64,000 nucleotides of DNA from CAVONV01 sp963697355 (lineage in GTDB: Bacteria > Acidobacteriota > Vicinamibacteria > Marinacidobacterales > DATDRI01), in the NCBI GenBank assembly GCA_963697355.1, contig CAVONV010000006.1, forward strand, positions 115,400 to 179,399. Direction: 5' to 3'. Below, in pieces: positions 16,397 through 24,525 of the stretch. The notes beneath the pieces are model-generated. The model was not told where the DNA came from, did no database searches, and saw only the letters and a list, made by a program, of their open reading frames with translations. The translations under genes and the position numbers were made by a program. Positions within the stretch are counted from its first letter, which is position 1; each line of letters starts with the position of its first letter.

Positions 16397-16749
16397 TTCT
16401 AATCGTGGATGACGATCTGGACATCCTGGACACGTTCCGTCTCATATTGGAGAAGCACGACTACGACATGGTCGGTGCGGAGACCGCGGAAGACGGTCTT
16501 AGAGAATACAAAGAAAACAAGCCTGATCTCATCATCGTCGATTTGATGATGGAGGAAGTCGACTCCGGTACCGGCTTCGTCAGGGATCTACAGGCTCTCG
16601 GTAATCAGGCACCGGTTTACATGCTGAGCTCCATAGGGGACAGTCTTCACGCGAGCACCGATTACGTTGAGCTGGGCCTGTCCGGTATCTTCCAAAAGCC
16701 GATTAACTCAGAGACTCTGCTCACCACTTTGAGAATGAAGCTCCGGTAA
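16375..16749 (+). CDS. Response regulator linked to the hox operon
   Basis: This single receiver domain of 124 residues starts inside the protease gene (22-base overlap). The pocket is VILIVDDDLDIL, the phospho-acceptor Asp lies in IIVDLMMEEVD, the switch Ser in VYMLSSIGDS and the Lys in FQKPIN. The segment GTGFVRDLQALGNQAPVY replaces the usual loop. It precedes a sensor kinase by 29 bases, so the hydrogenase operon probably ends in a two-component pair. Confidence 0.9.
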   Translation: MSEKRPVILIVDDDLDILDTFRLILEKHDYDMVGAETAEDGLREYKENKPDLIIVDLMMEEVDSGTGFVRDLQALGNQAPVYMLSSIGDSLHASTDYVELGLSGIFQKPINSETLLTTLRMKLR

Positions 16750-16778
16750 TCTCCAAAAATGGAGGACTTCGGGGGAGC

Positions 16779-18689
16779 ATGTCGGAAATAGGGCAAGCCC
16801 ATTTCCCGCCCAAGGGCCGCATTCGACTGCTGACGGACCAAATCACGGGAAATGACCGTGCCTTTCCACGCGCTTGGGGTAGGCGGGACACCTGGCAGGT
16901 ACGGCTGCGTTGGTGGGTTCCACCGGCGATCCTGCTCGGAGTTCTCATCGGCCGATGGACGGGCTTCGAGGTCGATGTCGTCCCCGTCCTCCTCGTAGCG
17001 GCTTTCGTCCTTTTATACAACGTTGTCTTTGCGGTGCTGTTTCGACGATCGGGGAAGGAGTCGGCTGAGAAGGCCTCCGTCGATCGCCTTTACGCGATAC
17101 TCCAGGTGTCTCTCGACTATGTTTCGATGTTTCTGTTGATTCATTACACGGGAGGGGCCGCGAGCCCTTTGATCTTCTTCTTCATTCTGCACGTCATTAT
17201 CGCCGCTATCCTTTTCCGGCCCGGCAAATCGTGGTTGTTTGCGGGGATCGCCACGGTTGGGATGATGATTTTGGCCCTCGCAGAGTCGATGGGTTGGCTG
17301 GTGCAGCACCCGGTTTCGTATCGAGGTGAGGCCGACAACTTCAACGAGAGCTCCGCCCATGTTGGGGCTCTCTTGGTGTTTTTTGCTGCATCGGTTTTCG
17401 TCACTGCTGCTCTTACGACCGCCATCATGCGTCGCTTGCGACGAAGAGTTCGCGATTTGGCCGAGACGACCGGCGAAGTCGCCTCGCTCAACGACAAGTT
17501 GAACAGCCTCTATGCCATGCTGAGTACGGTGGGATCCGAACGTACGCTCAGCCGAATTCTGGACGTCGTGACCTCCGAATTGGCGGCGGTGATGGATGTT
17601 GCAGGAGTGGCCGTCAAACTGCTCAGCGAAGACGGGAGGACGTTGCGTTTCGCCGCCGCCCATGGTCTGCCGGGAAAATTTTCCGAGGAGAAGACAGTGG
17701 AGGTGGCCAAGAGCCCTCTCAATCGGCGGATCATCGAAGGCGAGACCCTTGTCTTCGGCCAGGTCGCCGAGGACAAGACGTTTCAGCTCCTGGAGGATTT
17801 GCAGGCGGCGGGTATTCGTTCCGTCGTTTTTGCCCCCCTTCGTCTCGAAGACCGGGTCATCGGCATCTTGGGTGCCTACTGCCGCAAACCCGACCGCTTC
17901 GGCTCCGACGATGCGGGTTTCCTTCGTATAGCTGCGGAGTTGATCGCGGTGGCCATCGAGAACGCGCGCGCCTACGAGGCGGTCGAGAGCTCGATGCGGG
18001 AGAGATCCCAGTTCATGCTTCGAGTTGCCCACAACATGCGCGCACCCCTGACGGCGACGATGAGCATGTTGCATGTCCTCCAAGAAGGCTATCTGGGGGA
18101 GCTGGATGCGAAGAAGCAAGAGCATCTAAAGCGTGTCGACCGAAGACTCGACACGCTGAATCGTACGGTCGGTGAGCTCTTGATGCTTGCACACAACCGC
18201 GAGGGAACGGTGGTGGTGGAGCGCCGCTTGGTGGATGTGGGGTCGATAGCCGCGCGTGTCGGGGCGACGTTCATGGACGAAGCGTCACGGCAGAAGCTGG
18301 AATTTCGAGTGCGTATTGCCGACGTGCTTCCTCGGATCACCGGCGACCCGGCCATGATGGAGCAAATGCTCGAGAACCTGGTTTCCAACGCGATCAAATA
18401 CACGCCGTCCGGCGGAAGCGTGGACTTTGCAGTGGAGCGCAGTGACGAGGGTCAATTGCGGATCGAGGTGCGAGATACAGGAATTGGCGTTCCGACCGAG
18501 GAACAGTCTGAGCTTTTCAGCGAGTTCTTTCGGGCGTCTAACGCAAAAAAAATGGCGGAGGACGGGACGGGGCTTGGGCTCGCGATCGTGAAGCAAATCG
18601 TGGACATGCATGCCGGGCACATTCGAGTGAATAGCAGGGAGGGAGAAGGCACGAGTTTCATCATCGAGCTACCGGTTGGACAATCTTAA
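16779..18689 (+). CDS. Membrane sensor histidine kinase with GAF domain
   Basis: This is a 636-residue kinase. The N-terminal third (about residues 48-215) holds about six hydrophobic segments, so sensing may be within the membrane. A GAF domain follows at about 240-400. The HisKA box is RVAHNMRAPLTATM, with the phospho-accepting His. The ATPase domain has the N box ENLVSNAIKYTPSGG, the G1 box DTGIGVPTEEQ and the G2 box GTGLGLAIVKQIV. It directly follows the hox-linked response regulator and may report redox state or hydrogen to it. The partner assignment rests on gene order. Confidence 0.92.
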   Translation: MSEIGQAHFPPKGRIRLLTDQITGNDRAFPRAWGRRDTWQVRLRWWVPPAILLGVLIGRWTGFEVDVVPVLLVAAFVLLYNVVFAVLFRRSGKESAEKASVDRLYAILQVSLDYVSMFLLIHYTGGAASPLIFFFILHVIIAAILFRPGKSWLFAGIATVGMMILALAESMGWLVQHPVSYRGEADNFNESSAHVGALLVFFAASVFVTAALTTAIMRRLRRRVRDLAETTGEVASLNDKLNSLYAMLSTVGSERTLSRILDVVTSELAAVMDVAGVAVKLLSEDGRTLRFAAAHGLPGKFSEEKTVEVAKSPLNRRIIEGETLVFGQVAEDKTFQLLEDLQAAGIRSVVFAPLRLEDRVIGILGAYCRKPDRFGSDDAGFLRIAAELIAVAIENARAYEAVESSMRERSQFMLRVAHNMRAPLTATMSMLHVLQEGYLGELDAKKQEHLKRVDRRLDTLNRTVGELLMLAHNREGTVVVERRLVDVGSIAARVGATFMDEASRQKLEFRVRIADVLPRITGDPAMMEQMLENLVSNAIKYTPSGGSVDFAVERSDEGQLRIEVRDTGIGVPTEEQSELFSEFFRASNAKKMAEDGTGLGLAIVKQIVDMHAGHIRVNSREGEGTSFIIELPVGQS

Positions 18690-19121
18690 ACCAGGTTGTG
18701 CTTGGTGGTTAAAGACTCAGGTGTGTAGTGTAGGTAGGTAACCATACCCGATGATCCGCAACCGCATGCACCCCGTCCGCTCGAGCAGAACTTTCTTGAA
18801 TATTGACGGCTCATCCCCATCGAACGAGTTCTTTCGAGAACAGCTCAACCTGGGCGTTCGTTTTGGCCGCGCTCAGAATGCGAGGCTTCAGCTTGCGGAC
18901 GATCCTCATCTTTGTGGGACGGGGACTGTTCGCTCCTGAAGCCGAACATAGAATTGAGGGAAGGAAGCTACGCCATGCGTTCCGAAGGACTGGAGAAATC
19001 ACCAGCGAGGAGCGTGCACAAAAAGTCACATGAGACGCGGTGGGGTGGGCCGAGAAATATGAGGCTTTCATGGTTTGACCCTGGTCTTTGGAATGAATGA
19101 CAATACTGAACGGAGCTAGAG
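18690..19121. other. Intergenic stretch, nothing recognised
   Basis: These 432 bases lie between two kinase genes. Short open frames are present but have no family features. A GGGACGGGGACTGTTCGCTCC fragment at about 18915-18935 recalls the GGGAC repeats of the first 2.5 kb. No sigma-54 match was found. Confidence 0.35.
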
Positions 19122-22001
19122 TTGAACGACATCTCTGATGCCAGCCCGCCCGTCTCCCAACCTGCCTTTGATCTTCGTGGAGAGCGATACTGGAGACTGA
19201 AGCGGATTCACGCAATCCGCATGCTCCTTTTGTATGTTGTGCCCTTCATTGTCTTGACGGTGTACTTCTTGTTTCAGTACGAAACCATCTTGGCCGAAGG
19301 CGAGCGCGTTCATCTGCAGGCGAAAGCCGAAGAGCAAGCCAGTGTTCTGGACCTTTTTCTGTCAGAACGGTTAGTGAATCTCTCCCAACTGATGGCCGAC
19401 CCTGCCTTTCGTCTTCGTCCGACAGCCACCTTTCTGGAAGAAGGATTGAGGCGGTTGAAGGCCGATAGCGACACCTTCGTCGATCTGAGTTTCATCGATG
19501 GGCAAGGAGTTCAGACAGCCTACATTGGCCCTTATGAAGAGCTAGTAGGCCGAGACTACAGCAGTCAAGCGTGGTACTCCGAGCTCCGGGATCATGACCT
19601 TGATCACCTCGTGACCGATATCTATCAGGGCTTTCGCCGGCGCCTGCACATCACCATCGCCATGAGAAAGTCTATCAGTGATGGCTCAGTGGTTGTTCTC
19701 AGAACGACGCTGGAGCCAAGTAAGATCCGCGAAGGAATCCGTCCGTGGGCCAACGGAAGCGACGTTACCCTGTCGGTTGTGAATCGGGGGGGTGACCATC
19801 AACTGCCGGATGTAACTTCGAGTGACGCAGAAGAGCCTGTCGTTATACCGCCGAATTCTCCTCGTTCAGGGACGGGTAATTACACACACGACGGCGGGCA
19901 AAAAAGCTACGCGTTTGCGTGGCTCCGCACCGCTGACTGGGCGGTGGTTGCGCGCACTCTTACGGAGCCGAAGTGGGGTGCGTTTCTTGGATTTCGTGCC
20001 GGCATTCTATTCATCGTAACCGCTGTCGCACTCATTGTCTTGTTTTTCATCAATATCCAGGCGGGAAAGTTAGCCGTGACTCATCTGGAGTCCGAGACCG
20101 CGAAGTCGCAGTTGACGGAAAGAGCCAAGGAGCTCGCCTGTCTCTACGGGATAGGTCGTTTGGTGGAACGATACGAAGTCTCGCTGGACGAAGTTCTCCG
20201 CGGTGCCGTTGAGCTCGTTCGGGGTGCGTTCAAAGATCCAGCGTCTACATCTGTTCGGATCCTGCTGGGCGATCGAGAATTTGTAACGGATGGGTGGAAG
20301 GAGACCCCCCTGAAAATGAGCGCCGATATCAACATCAATCGGGAAAGGGTCGGCGGGGTCGATGTTTGCGTTCTCGAAGAGTTACATGGAGAAGGCGAAG
20401 ATCCGTTTCTGATCGAAGAACGGGAGCTCCTGGATGCCGTGGCGGAGCGGCTTGGAAAAACCGTTTCGCGGAAACGTACCGAAGACCTACAACGGCTTCT
20501 AATGACCGCCATCGAACAAGCGGCCGAGAGCATTACCATCACCGATACGAGCGGTGCCATCGAATATGTGAATCCCGCTTTTTCGAGGATCTCAGGCTAT
20601 GAGCAGGAAGAAGTGATTGGCCAAAATTCCCGAATACTCAAGAGTGGAAGGCACGACAGGGTATTTTATCAGGAGTTGTGGCAGACCATTTTGGGGGGCA
20701 AGACCTGGGAAGGTCGTTTCATCAATAGAAGGAAGGATGACACGTTCTACGAAGTGGATTGCCGCATTTCGCCGGTGCGAGATGAACAGGGCAAGATTAT
20801 CAACTTCGTCGCCGTCAAGCACGATGTCACAGAGATGGTCAAGCTGGAGAGCGATCTTCGTCAGGCGCAGAAAATGGAGGCCATCGGTCAGTTGGCGGGA
20901 GGTGTTGCGCACGATTTCAACAACTTGCTGACCGTGATCTTGACGAACTGTCATTATTTGTTACGGGCGGTCGATGATTCGAGTCCGCTCCGGCAGGACA
21001 TCGACGAAATTAAGCAGTCGGGAGAACGGGCTGCAGCCTTGACCCGCCAACTTCTAGCCTTCAGCCGGAGACAGGTCCTGGAGCCGAGAGTTGTGGACCT
21101 CAATCAAGTTCTCGATGATACTCAGAAAATGCTTCGGCGCCTGATTGGTGAGGACGTCGAACTGGTTGTCGTTCCGGGCCCCGACGTCGGAAGAGTATTC
21201 GTCGACCCGGCCCAGATCGAACAGGTGATTTTGAACCTTGCCGTCAACGCTCGTGACGCCATGCCCAATGGTGGAAAGCTGACAATAGAGACCAGCAATG
21301 CCTTCTTGGACGAGGGATATGCTCGTTTACGCGATGACGTGCAGCCAGGGACGTATGTGATGCTGGCGGTGTCGGACACCGGTTGCGGCATGGATGAAGA
21401 AACGCGCTCACGGATATTCGAGCCCTTTTTCACCACCAAGGATCAGGGAAAGGGGACCGGCCTCGGACTAGCTACGGTCTATGGCATCGTGAATCAGTGC
21501 GGCGGTCATATTTGGGTCTACAGCGAACTGGACAAAGGGTCGGTCTTCAAGAATTACTTCCCCATGGTAGAGACGGATGAACAACTTGCACGGGCGGGTG
21601 AGGAAGCGAGTGATGTTTTCCGGGGAACGGAAAACATCCTCGTGGTAGAGGACGACGAGCTCGTCAGGCGGACAGCGGTTCGCATACTCCGTGAGCACAA
21701 GTATACTGTATTCGAAGCGAGTGACGGTAAGGAAGCGCTAGAGGTGTGTCGACGTGATTCCGACGGCATCCAATTGGTACTGTGCGATGTGGTGATGCCT
21801 GGACTGAGTGGCATCGAGCTCTCGCGTCTCGTAACCGCCATGCACCCGGCCATCAAAGTAGTACTCATGTCAGGTTACACCGAAAAAGGAAGAAAGCAAT
21901 TCGATGAGGCAGATGCCGACGTTGTTCTCGTCCAGAAGCCTTTAGTTCCTTCCGAGTTGGCCCGAAAGGTCCGCGAAGTTCTCGATGGGAACAAGAAATA
22001 A
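19122..22001 (+). CDS. Hybrid sensor histidine kinase (Cache-PAS-HisKA-HATPase-REC)
   Basis: This 959-residue membrane kinase starts at a TTG seven bases after GGAG. A transmembrane helix (about 33-53) and a second at about 290-312 enclose an extracytoplasmic Cache-like sensor. A GAF-like region follows, then a PAS domain (ITDTSGAIEYVNPAFSRI ... with a PAC end), HisKA with GGVAHDFNNLLTVI, and HATPase (NLAVNARDAMPNGG, DTGCGMDEETRSRI, GTGLGLATVYGIV). The C-terminal receiver has Asp in LVLCDVVMPGLSG and Lys in VQKPLVP. Its 3' end is duplicated 2.6 kb downstream just before the NtrC-type regulator, which suggests the two were once adjacent partners. Confidence 0.93.
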   Translation: MNDISDASPPVSQPAFDLRGERYWRLKRIHAIRMLLLYVVPFIVLTVYFLFQYETILAEGERVHLQAKAEEQASVLDLFLSERLVNLSQLMADPAFRLRPTATFLEEGLRRLKADSDTFVDLSFIDGQGVQTAYIGPYEELVGRDYSSQAWYSELRDHDLDHLVTDIYQGFRRRLHITIAMRKSISDGSVVVLRTTLEPSKIREGIRPWANGSDVTLSVVNRGGDHQLPDVTSSDAEEPVVIPPNSPRSGTGNYTHDGGQKSYAFAWLRTADWAVVARTLTEPKWGAFLGFRAGILFIVTAVALIVLFFINIQAGKLAVTHLESETAKSQLTERAKELACLYGIGRLVERYEVSLDEVLRGAVELVRGAFKDPASTSVRILLGDREFVTDGWKETPLKMSADININRERVGGVDVCVLEELHGEGEDPFLIEERELLDAVAERLGKTVSRKRTEDLQRLLMTAIEQAAESITITDTSGAIEYVNPAFSRISGYEQEEVIGQNSRILKSGRHDRVFYQELWQTILGGKTWEGRFINRRKDDTFYEVDCRISPVRDEQGKIINFVAVKHDVTEMVKLESDLRQAQKMEAIGQLAGGVAHDFNNLLTVILTNCHYLLRAVDDSSPLRQDIDEIKQSGERAAALTRQLLAFSRRQVLEPRVVDLNQVLDDTQKMLRRLIGEDVELVVVPGPDVGRVFVDPAQIEQVILNLAVNARDAMPNGGKLTIETSNAFLDEGYARLRDDVQPGTYVMLAVSDTGCGMDEETRSRIFEPFFTTKDQGKGTGLGLATVYGIVNQCGGHIWVYSELDKGSVFKNYFPMVETDEQLARAGEEASDVFRGTENILVVEDDELVRRTAVRILREHKYTVFEASDGKEALEVCRRDSDGIQLVLCDVVMPGLSGIELSRLVTAMHPAIKVVLMSGYTEKGRKQFDEADADVVLVQKPLVPSELARKVREVLDGNKK

Positions 22002-22074
22002 GTGTTCGGGAATGCGATTTCTTCGGCAGGTGGGTGAGTGCGACTAGAGGTGTTGGATATGAAGAAATTGCACC
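21681..22074 (+). repeat. Kinase-regulator junction duplicate, copy A
   Basis: This segment covers the receiver end of the hybrid kinase, its stop, and about 70 bases that run into ATGAAGAAATTGCACC at 22060. That last part matches the true start region of the NtrC-type gene (GGGTGGGTGAGTGC ... GATATGAAGAAATT). The coding sequence then breaks off. Copy B is 24309-24525. Confidence 0.75.
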
Positions 22075-22212
22075 AAGACAGCAGATGGAATTTGCGAAGG
22101 ATCCCGCCTCGAGTGTTGTGTGCCTTCCAGGCACGAGACATCTTCCGGTGATGTTGATACTATTCCTAATCCTTGAGAGACGTTTGTCCCGAACACGGAT
22201 TGGATTCTCGCT

Positions 22213-23076
22213 GTGACAAGGTGTCTTTTCGTTTCTGACCTTCATGGCTCCACCGACAAATACCGAAAACTACTCCAGGTTATCGAGACACGTCTTCCGG
22301 CAGGTGTCTTCCTAGGCGGCGACCTGCTTCCTTCTTATTTGTTGTCTCAGTCACTAAACGAAGATGCCCCCTCAGATTTCGTGAGAGAATTCCTTGCTGA
22401 GGAATTCCAGTATCTCAAAGACCGGATCGGTCAAGATTACCCTGAAGTCTTCGTTATTCTCGGGAATGACGATCTGCGGTTCGAAGAGGCTGATTTCTTA
22501 GAAGTAGCAGAAACAGGTTTGTGGCGGTACGCGCATCAACGTGAGCACGCTTTTGGAGGCTACAGGGTGATGGGTTATTCATATGTGCCGCCCACGCCGT
22601 TTCCCCTGAAAGACTGGGAGCGCTACGACGTGTCACGCTATGTCGATCCAGGTGCCGTCTCTCCCGAAGAGGGAATGCGGACGTTACCCGTCAGCCCGCA
22701 GGAAATGCGCTACGCAACCATCAAAGAGGATCTCGAAGAGTTGGCCGGTTCGGCTGAGACGGACAACATGATCTTCCTTTTTCACAGTCCACCTTACGAA
22801 ACCAAGCTTGACCGTGCGGCCCTGGATGGCATGAAAGTTGACCATGCTCCGCTGGATGTCCACGTTGGAAGCATCGCGATACGGAGGTTCGTAGAAGACC
22901 GACAGCCACTGCTTACCCTTCATGGGCACGTCCACGATTCGGCGCGCTTGACCGGAGCATGGAAAGACCGTTTGGGACGAACACATATGTTCACCGCAGC
23001 GCACGACGGCCCGGAGTTGGCTCTAGTCTCGTTCGATTTGGAGAACCTAGAGGATGCCAAGAGGGAGCTACTCTAG
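22213..23076 (+). CDS. Calcineurin-like metallophosphoesterase
   Basis: This 287-residue soluble phosphoesterase has all metal-binding blocks: FVSDLHGS, FLGGDLLPS, ILGNDDLRF, FLFHSPPYET and LHGHVHDS. It starts at a GTG (22213). Substrate is unknown; relatives act on phosphodiesters or phosphoproteins. It lies between the two copies of the kinase-regulator junction, so it may have arrived with, or been trapped by, that rearrangement. Confidence 0.9.
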   Translation: MTRCLFVSDLHGSTDKYRKLLQVIETRLPAGVFLGGDLLPSYLLSQSLNEDAPSDFVREFLAEEFQYLKDRIGQDYPEVFVILGNDDLRFEEADFLEVAETGLWRYAHQREHAFGGYRVMGYSYVPPTPFPLKDWERYDVSRYVDPGAVSPEEGMRTLPVSPQEMRYATIKEDLEELAGSAETDNMIFLFHSPPYETKLDRAALDGMKVDHAPLDVHVGSIAIRRFVEDRQPLLTLHGHVHDSARLTGAWKDRLGRTHMFTAAHDGPELALVSFDLENLEDAKRELL

Positions 23077-23134
23077 CCTTTCCGCCGAGCGGGCGGACTT
23101 CAACGCTGCTTCGTGTCATATCCCTGCAAAAGGC

Positions 23135-23153
23135 TGTGTGACGACGTAGACAC
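23135..23153. promoter_or_regulatory. Candidate activator site
   Basis: TGTGTG-N8-GACAC, containing TGT-N10-ACA (23137-23152), lies 187 bases upstream of the -24 element at 23340. The layout matches 10895-10916. Confidence 0.4.
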
Positions 23154-23259
23154 CACTCTCAAGGCACAGTACATTCGAGATCTGTCCCCCTTCCCGATTC
23201 GTCAGATCCGTCTAGACCGATCGTGGTGTGTGACTTAGCCGGAACGAGAACATCAGGTC

Positions 23260-23295
23260 CGTATTACGACACTCTAACGAGAGTTTCGTAATACG
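23260..23295. promoter_or_regulatory. Long perfect palindrome upstream of a sigma-54 promoter
   Basis: CGTATTACGA (23260-23269) is the exact complement of TCGTAATACG (23286-23295). Inside it ACTCT (23271-23275) pairs with AGAGT (23280-23284) around AACG. The element lies 44 bases before the -24 box and could be an operator, an RNA hairpin ending the phosphoesterase transcript, or both. No T run follows. Confidence 0.6.
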
Positions 23296-23339
23296 TTGAG
23301 ATTCAATAGATTGGTGTGCGTTGTCATCCCCTGGCCTGT

Positions 23340-23355
23340 TGGCATACCGCTTGCA
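23340..23355 (+). promoter_or_regulatory. Sigma-54 promoter
   Basis: TGGCATACCGCTTGCA gives a consensus -24/-12 with correct spacing, 58 bases before the ATG of the coiled-coil protein gene. Confidence 0.82.
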
Positions 23356-23413
23356 GTTAAAGAACGACAGGCAGACTTCCAACGTGGCAGTTTGACCACG
23401 AAAGGAGGGAATC

Positions 23414-24007
23414 ATGAATTTACGAATCAAGGTCATCATCGTATTGGTGCTGTTTGTAGTGGTGGCGGCGGGAGTCATCGGCATCTCCGCTTTCGTCGTC
23501 GCTCCGGAGGTGGCAATCGGTGCCGCAGCAACAGCCATTGAACAGGCACGATCAGCTCAGGCGGAACGATATGCTCCCGAGCTACTCCAGAAGGCCCAGT
23601 CGGACCTCGTAGCTGCGAAAGCCGAAGTTGATGAACAGGAACAGAGAGTCAAGCTTTTCAGATCCTACAAAAGAGTTGAACGGCTATTGGCGTCTGCCGA
23701 GGAAGCGGCTCGAGAAGCGTGTTCACGGTCGGTTACCAAACAGAAGGAAATCTCCAAGGCGAGGTCAGCCATCGACTTGGCAAAGATAGAACTGAAAGCT
23801 GCTTCGAGCTCGATAAAGTGGGTCACCGACAGCCTCCCGAGATCGGATATCCGGGCCATGAGGAAAACCATCGAGACGCTCAGCGCCGATCTGGAAGCTG
23901 CAAAACAACTCTACGATGATGAGGACTATGCCGGGGCCAGAGCCAAGGCGGTATCCGTGCTACATCATGTTCACGAAATCTCTGGTGTGATTCGTAAGGC
24001 AACGTAA
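23414..24007 (+). CDS. Membrane-anchored coiled-coil protein
   Basis: This 197-residue protein begins with one hydrophobic helix (KVIIVLVLFVVVAAGVIGIS) after a short basic start. The rest is a helical, Ala/Glu/Lys-rich region with coiled-coil spacing (AQAERYAPELLQKAQSDL, ASAEEAAREACSRSV). It recalls DUF4398-type envelope proteins, though I cannot confirm the family. A very good ribosome site (AAAGGAGG) precedes the ATG and the gene has its own sigma-54 promoter, so it is a member of the proposed regulon, perhaps an envelope stress component. Confidence 0.82.
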   Translation: MNLRIKVIIVLVLFVVVAAGVIGISAFVVAPEVAIGAAATAIEQARSAQAERYAPELLQKAQSDLVAAKAEVDEQEQRVKLFRSYKRVERLLASAEEAAREACSRSVTKQKEISKARSAIDLAKIELKAASSSIKWVTDSLPRSDIRAMRKTIETLSADLEAAKQLYDDEDYAGARAKAVSVLHHVHEISGVIRKAT

Positions 24008-24308
24008 AGCAACTTTTCTGAGTAGAGATACCACGGTCGGCCATTCCGACAAGCCGTACGCGTGGCGGAGTTGATGCTTATAGACCTCTGCAATTGCGTT
24101 CGAAGAATTCTCCTCAGCGATGTTTAGCTGCGGGTGGTTCTCGTCTATAGCCTGTAGCAGATCGATTGCTCTCATTTCTGATCAAACCAGGCAGACTTTG
24201 TAGGGGCGTTCTTTGGATAATTGCTGGGGCTACAGTAGAACGTTGTCAATGCAAAACGAGTTCTGCCGGCGGACCTTTCGGCATAGAAACTGATATGATA
24301 ACCGCGGC
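24008..24308. other. Intergenic stretch, nothing recognised
   Basis: About 300 bases between the coiled-coil gene and the duplicated kinase end. I see no gene, promoter match or RNA feature. Confidence 0.35.
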
Positions 24309-24525
24309 TTGATGAGTTGCTGCATTCGTATACTCCGCGAGCACAGGTATACTGTGCACGAAGCGAGTGCCGGTAGGGAGGCGCTGGAGGTGTGTCAGCG
24401 CGATTCCGACGGTACCGATTTGATGCTGAGCGATGTGGTGATGCCTAAAATGAGCGTTCGAGGATTCGATTTCCTCGACGGGTGGGTGAGTGCACCTAGA
24501 GGCGATCGATATGAAGAAATTACGC
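24309..24525 (+). repeat. Kinase-regulator junction duplicate, copy B (kinase receiver remnant)
   Basis: CATACTCCGCGAGCACAGGT, the run up to GATGTGGTGATGCCT and the following GGTGGGTGAGTGC repeat 21691-21800 and 22025-22037 with few differences. The receiver is cut after its phospho-acceptor motif (MLSDVVMPKMS) and joined directly to the leader of the NtrC-type gene, deleting the rest of the domain. Confidence 0.75.
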
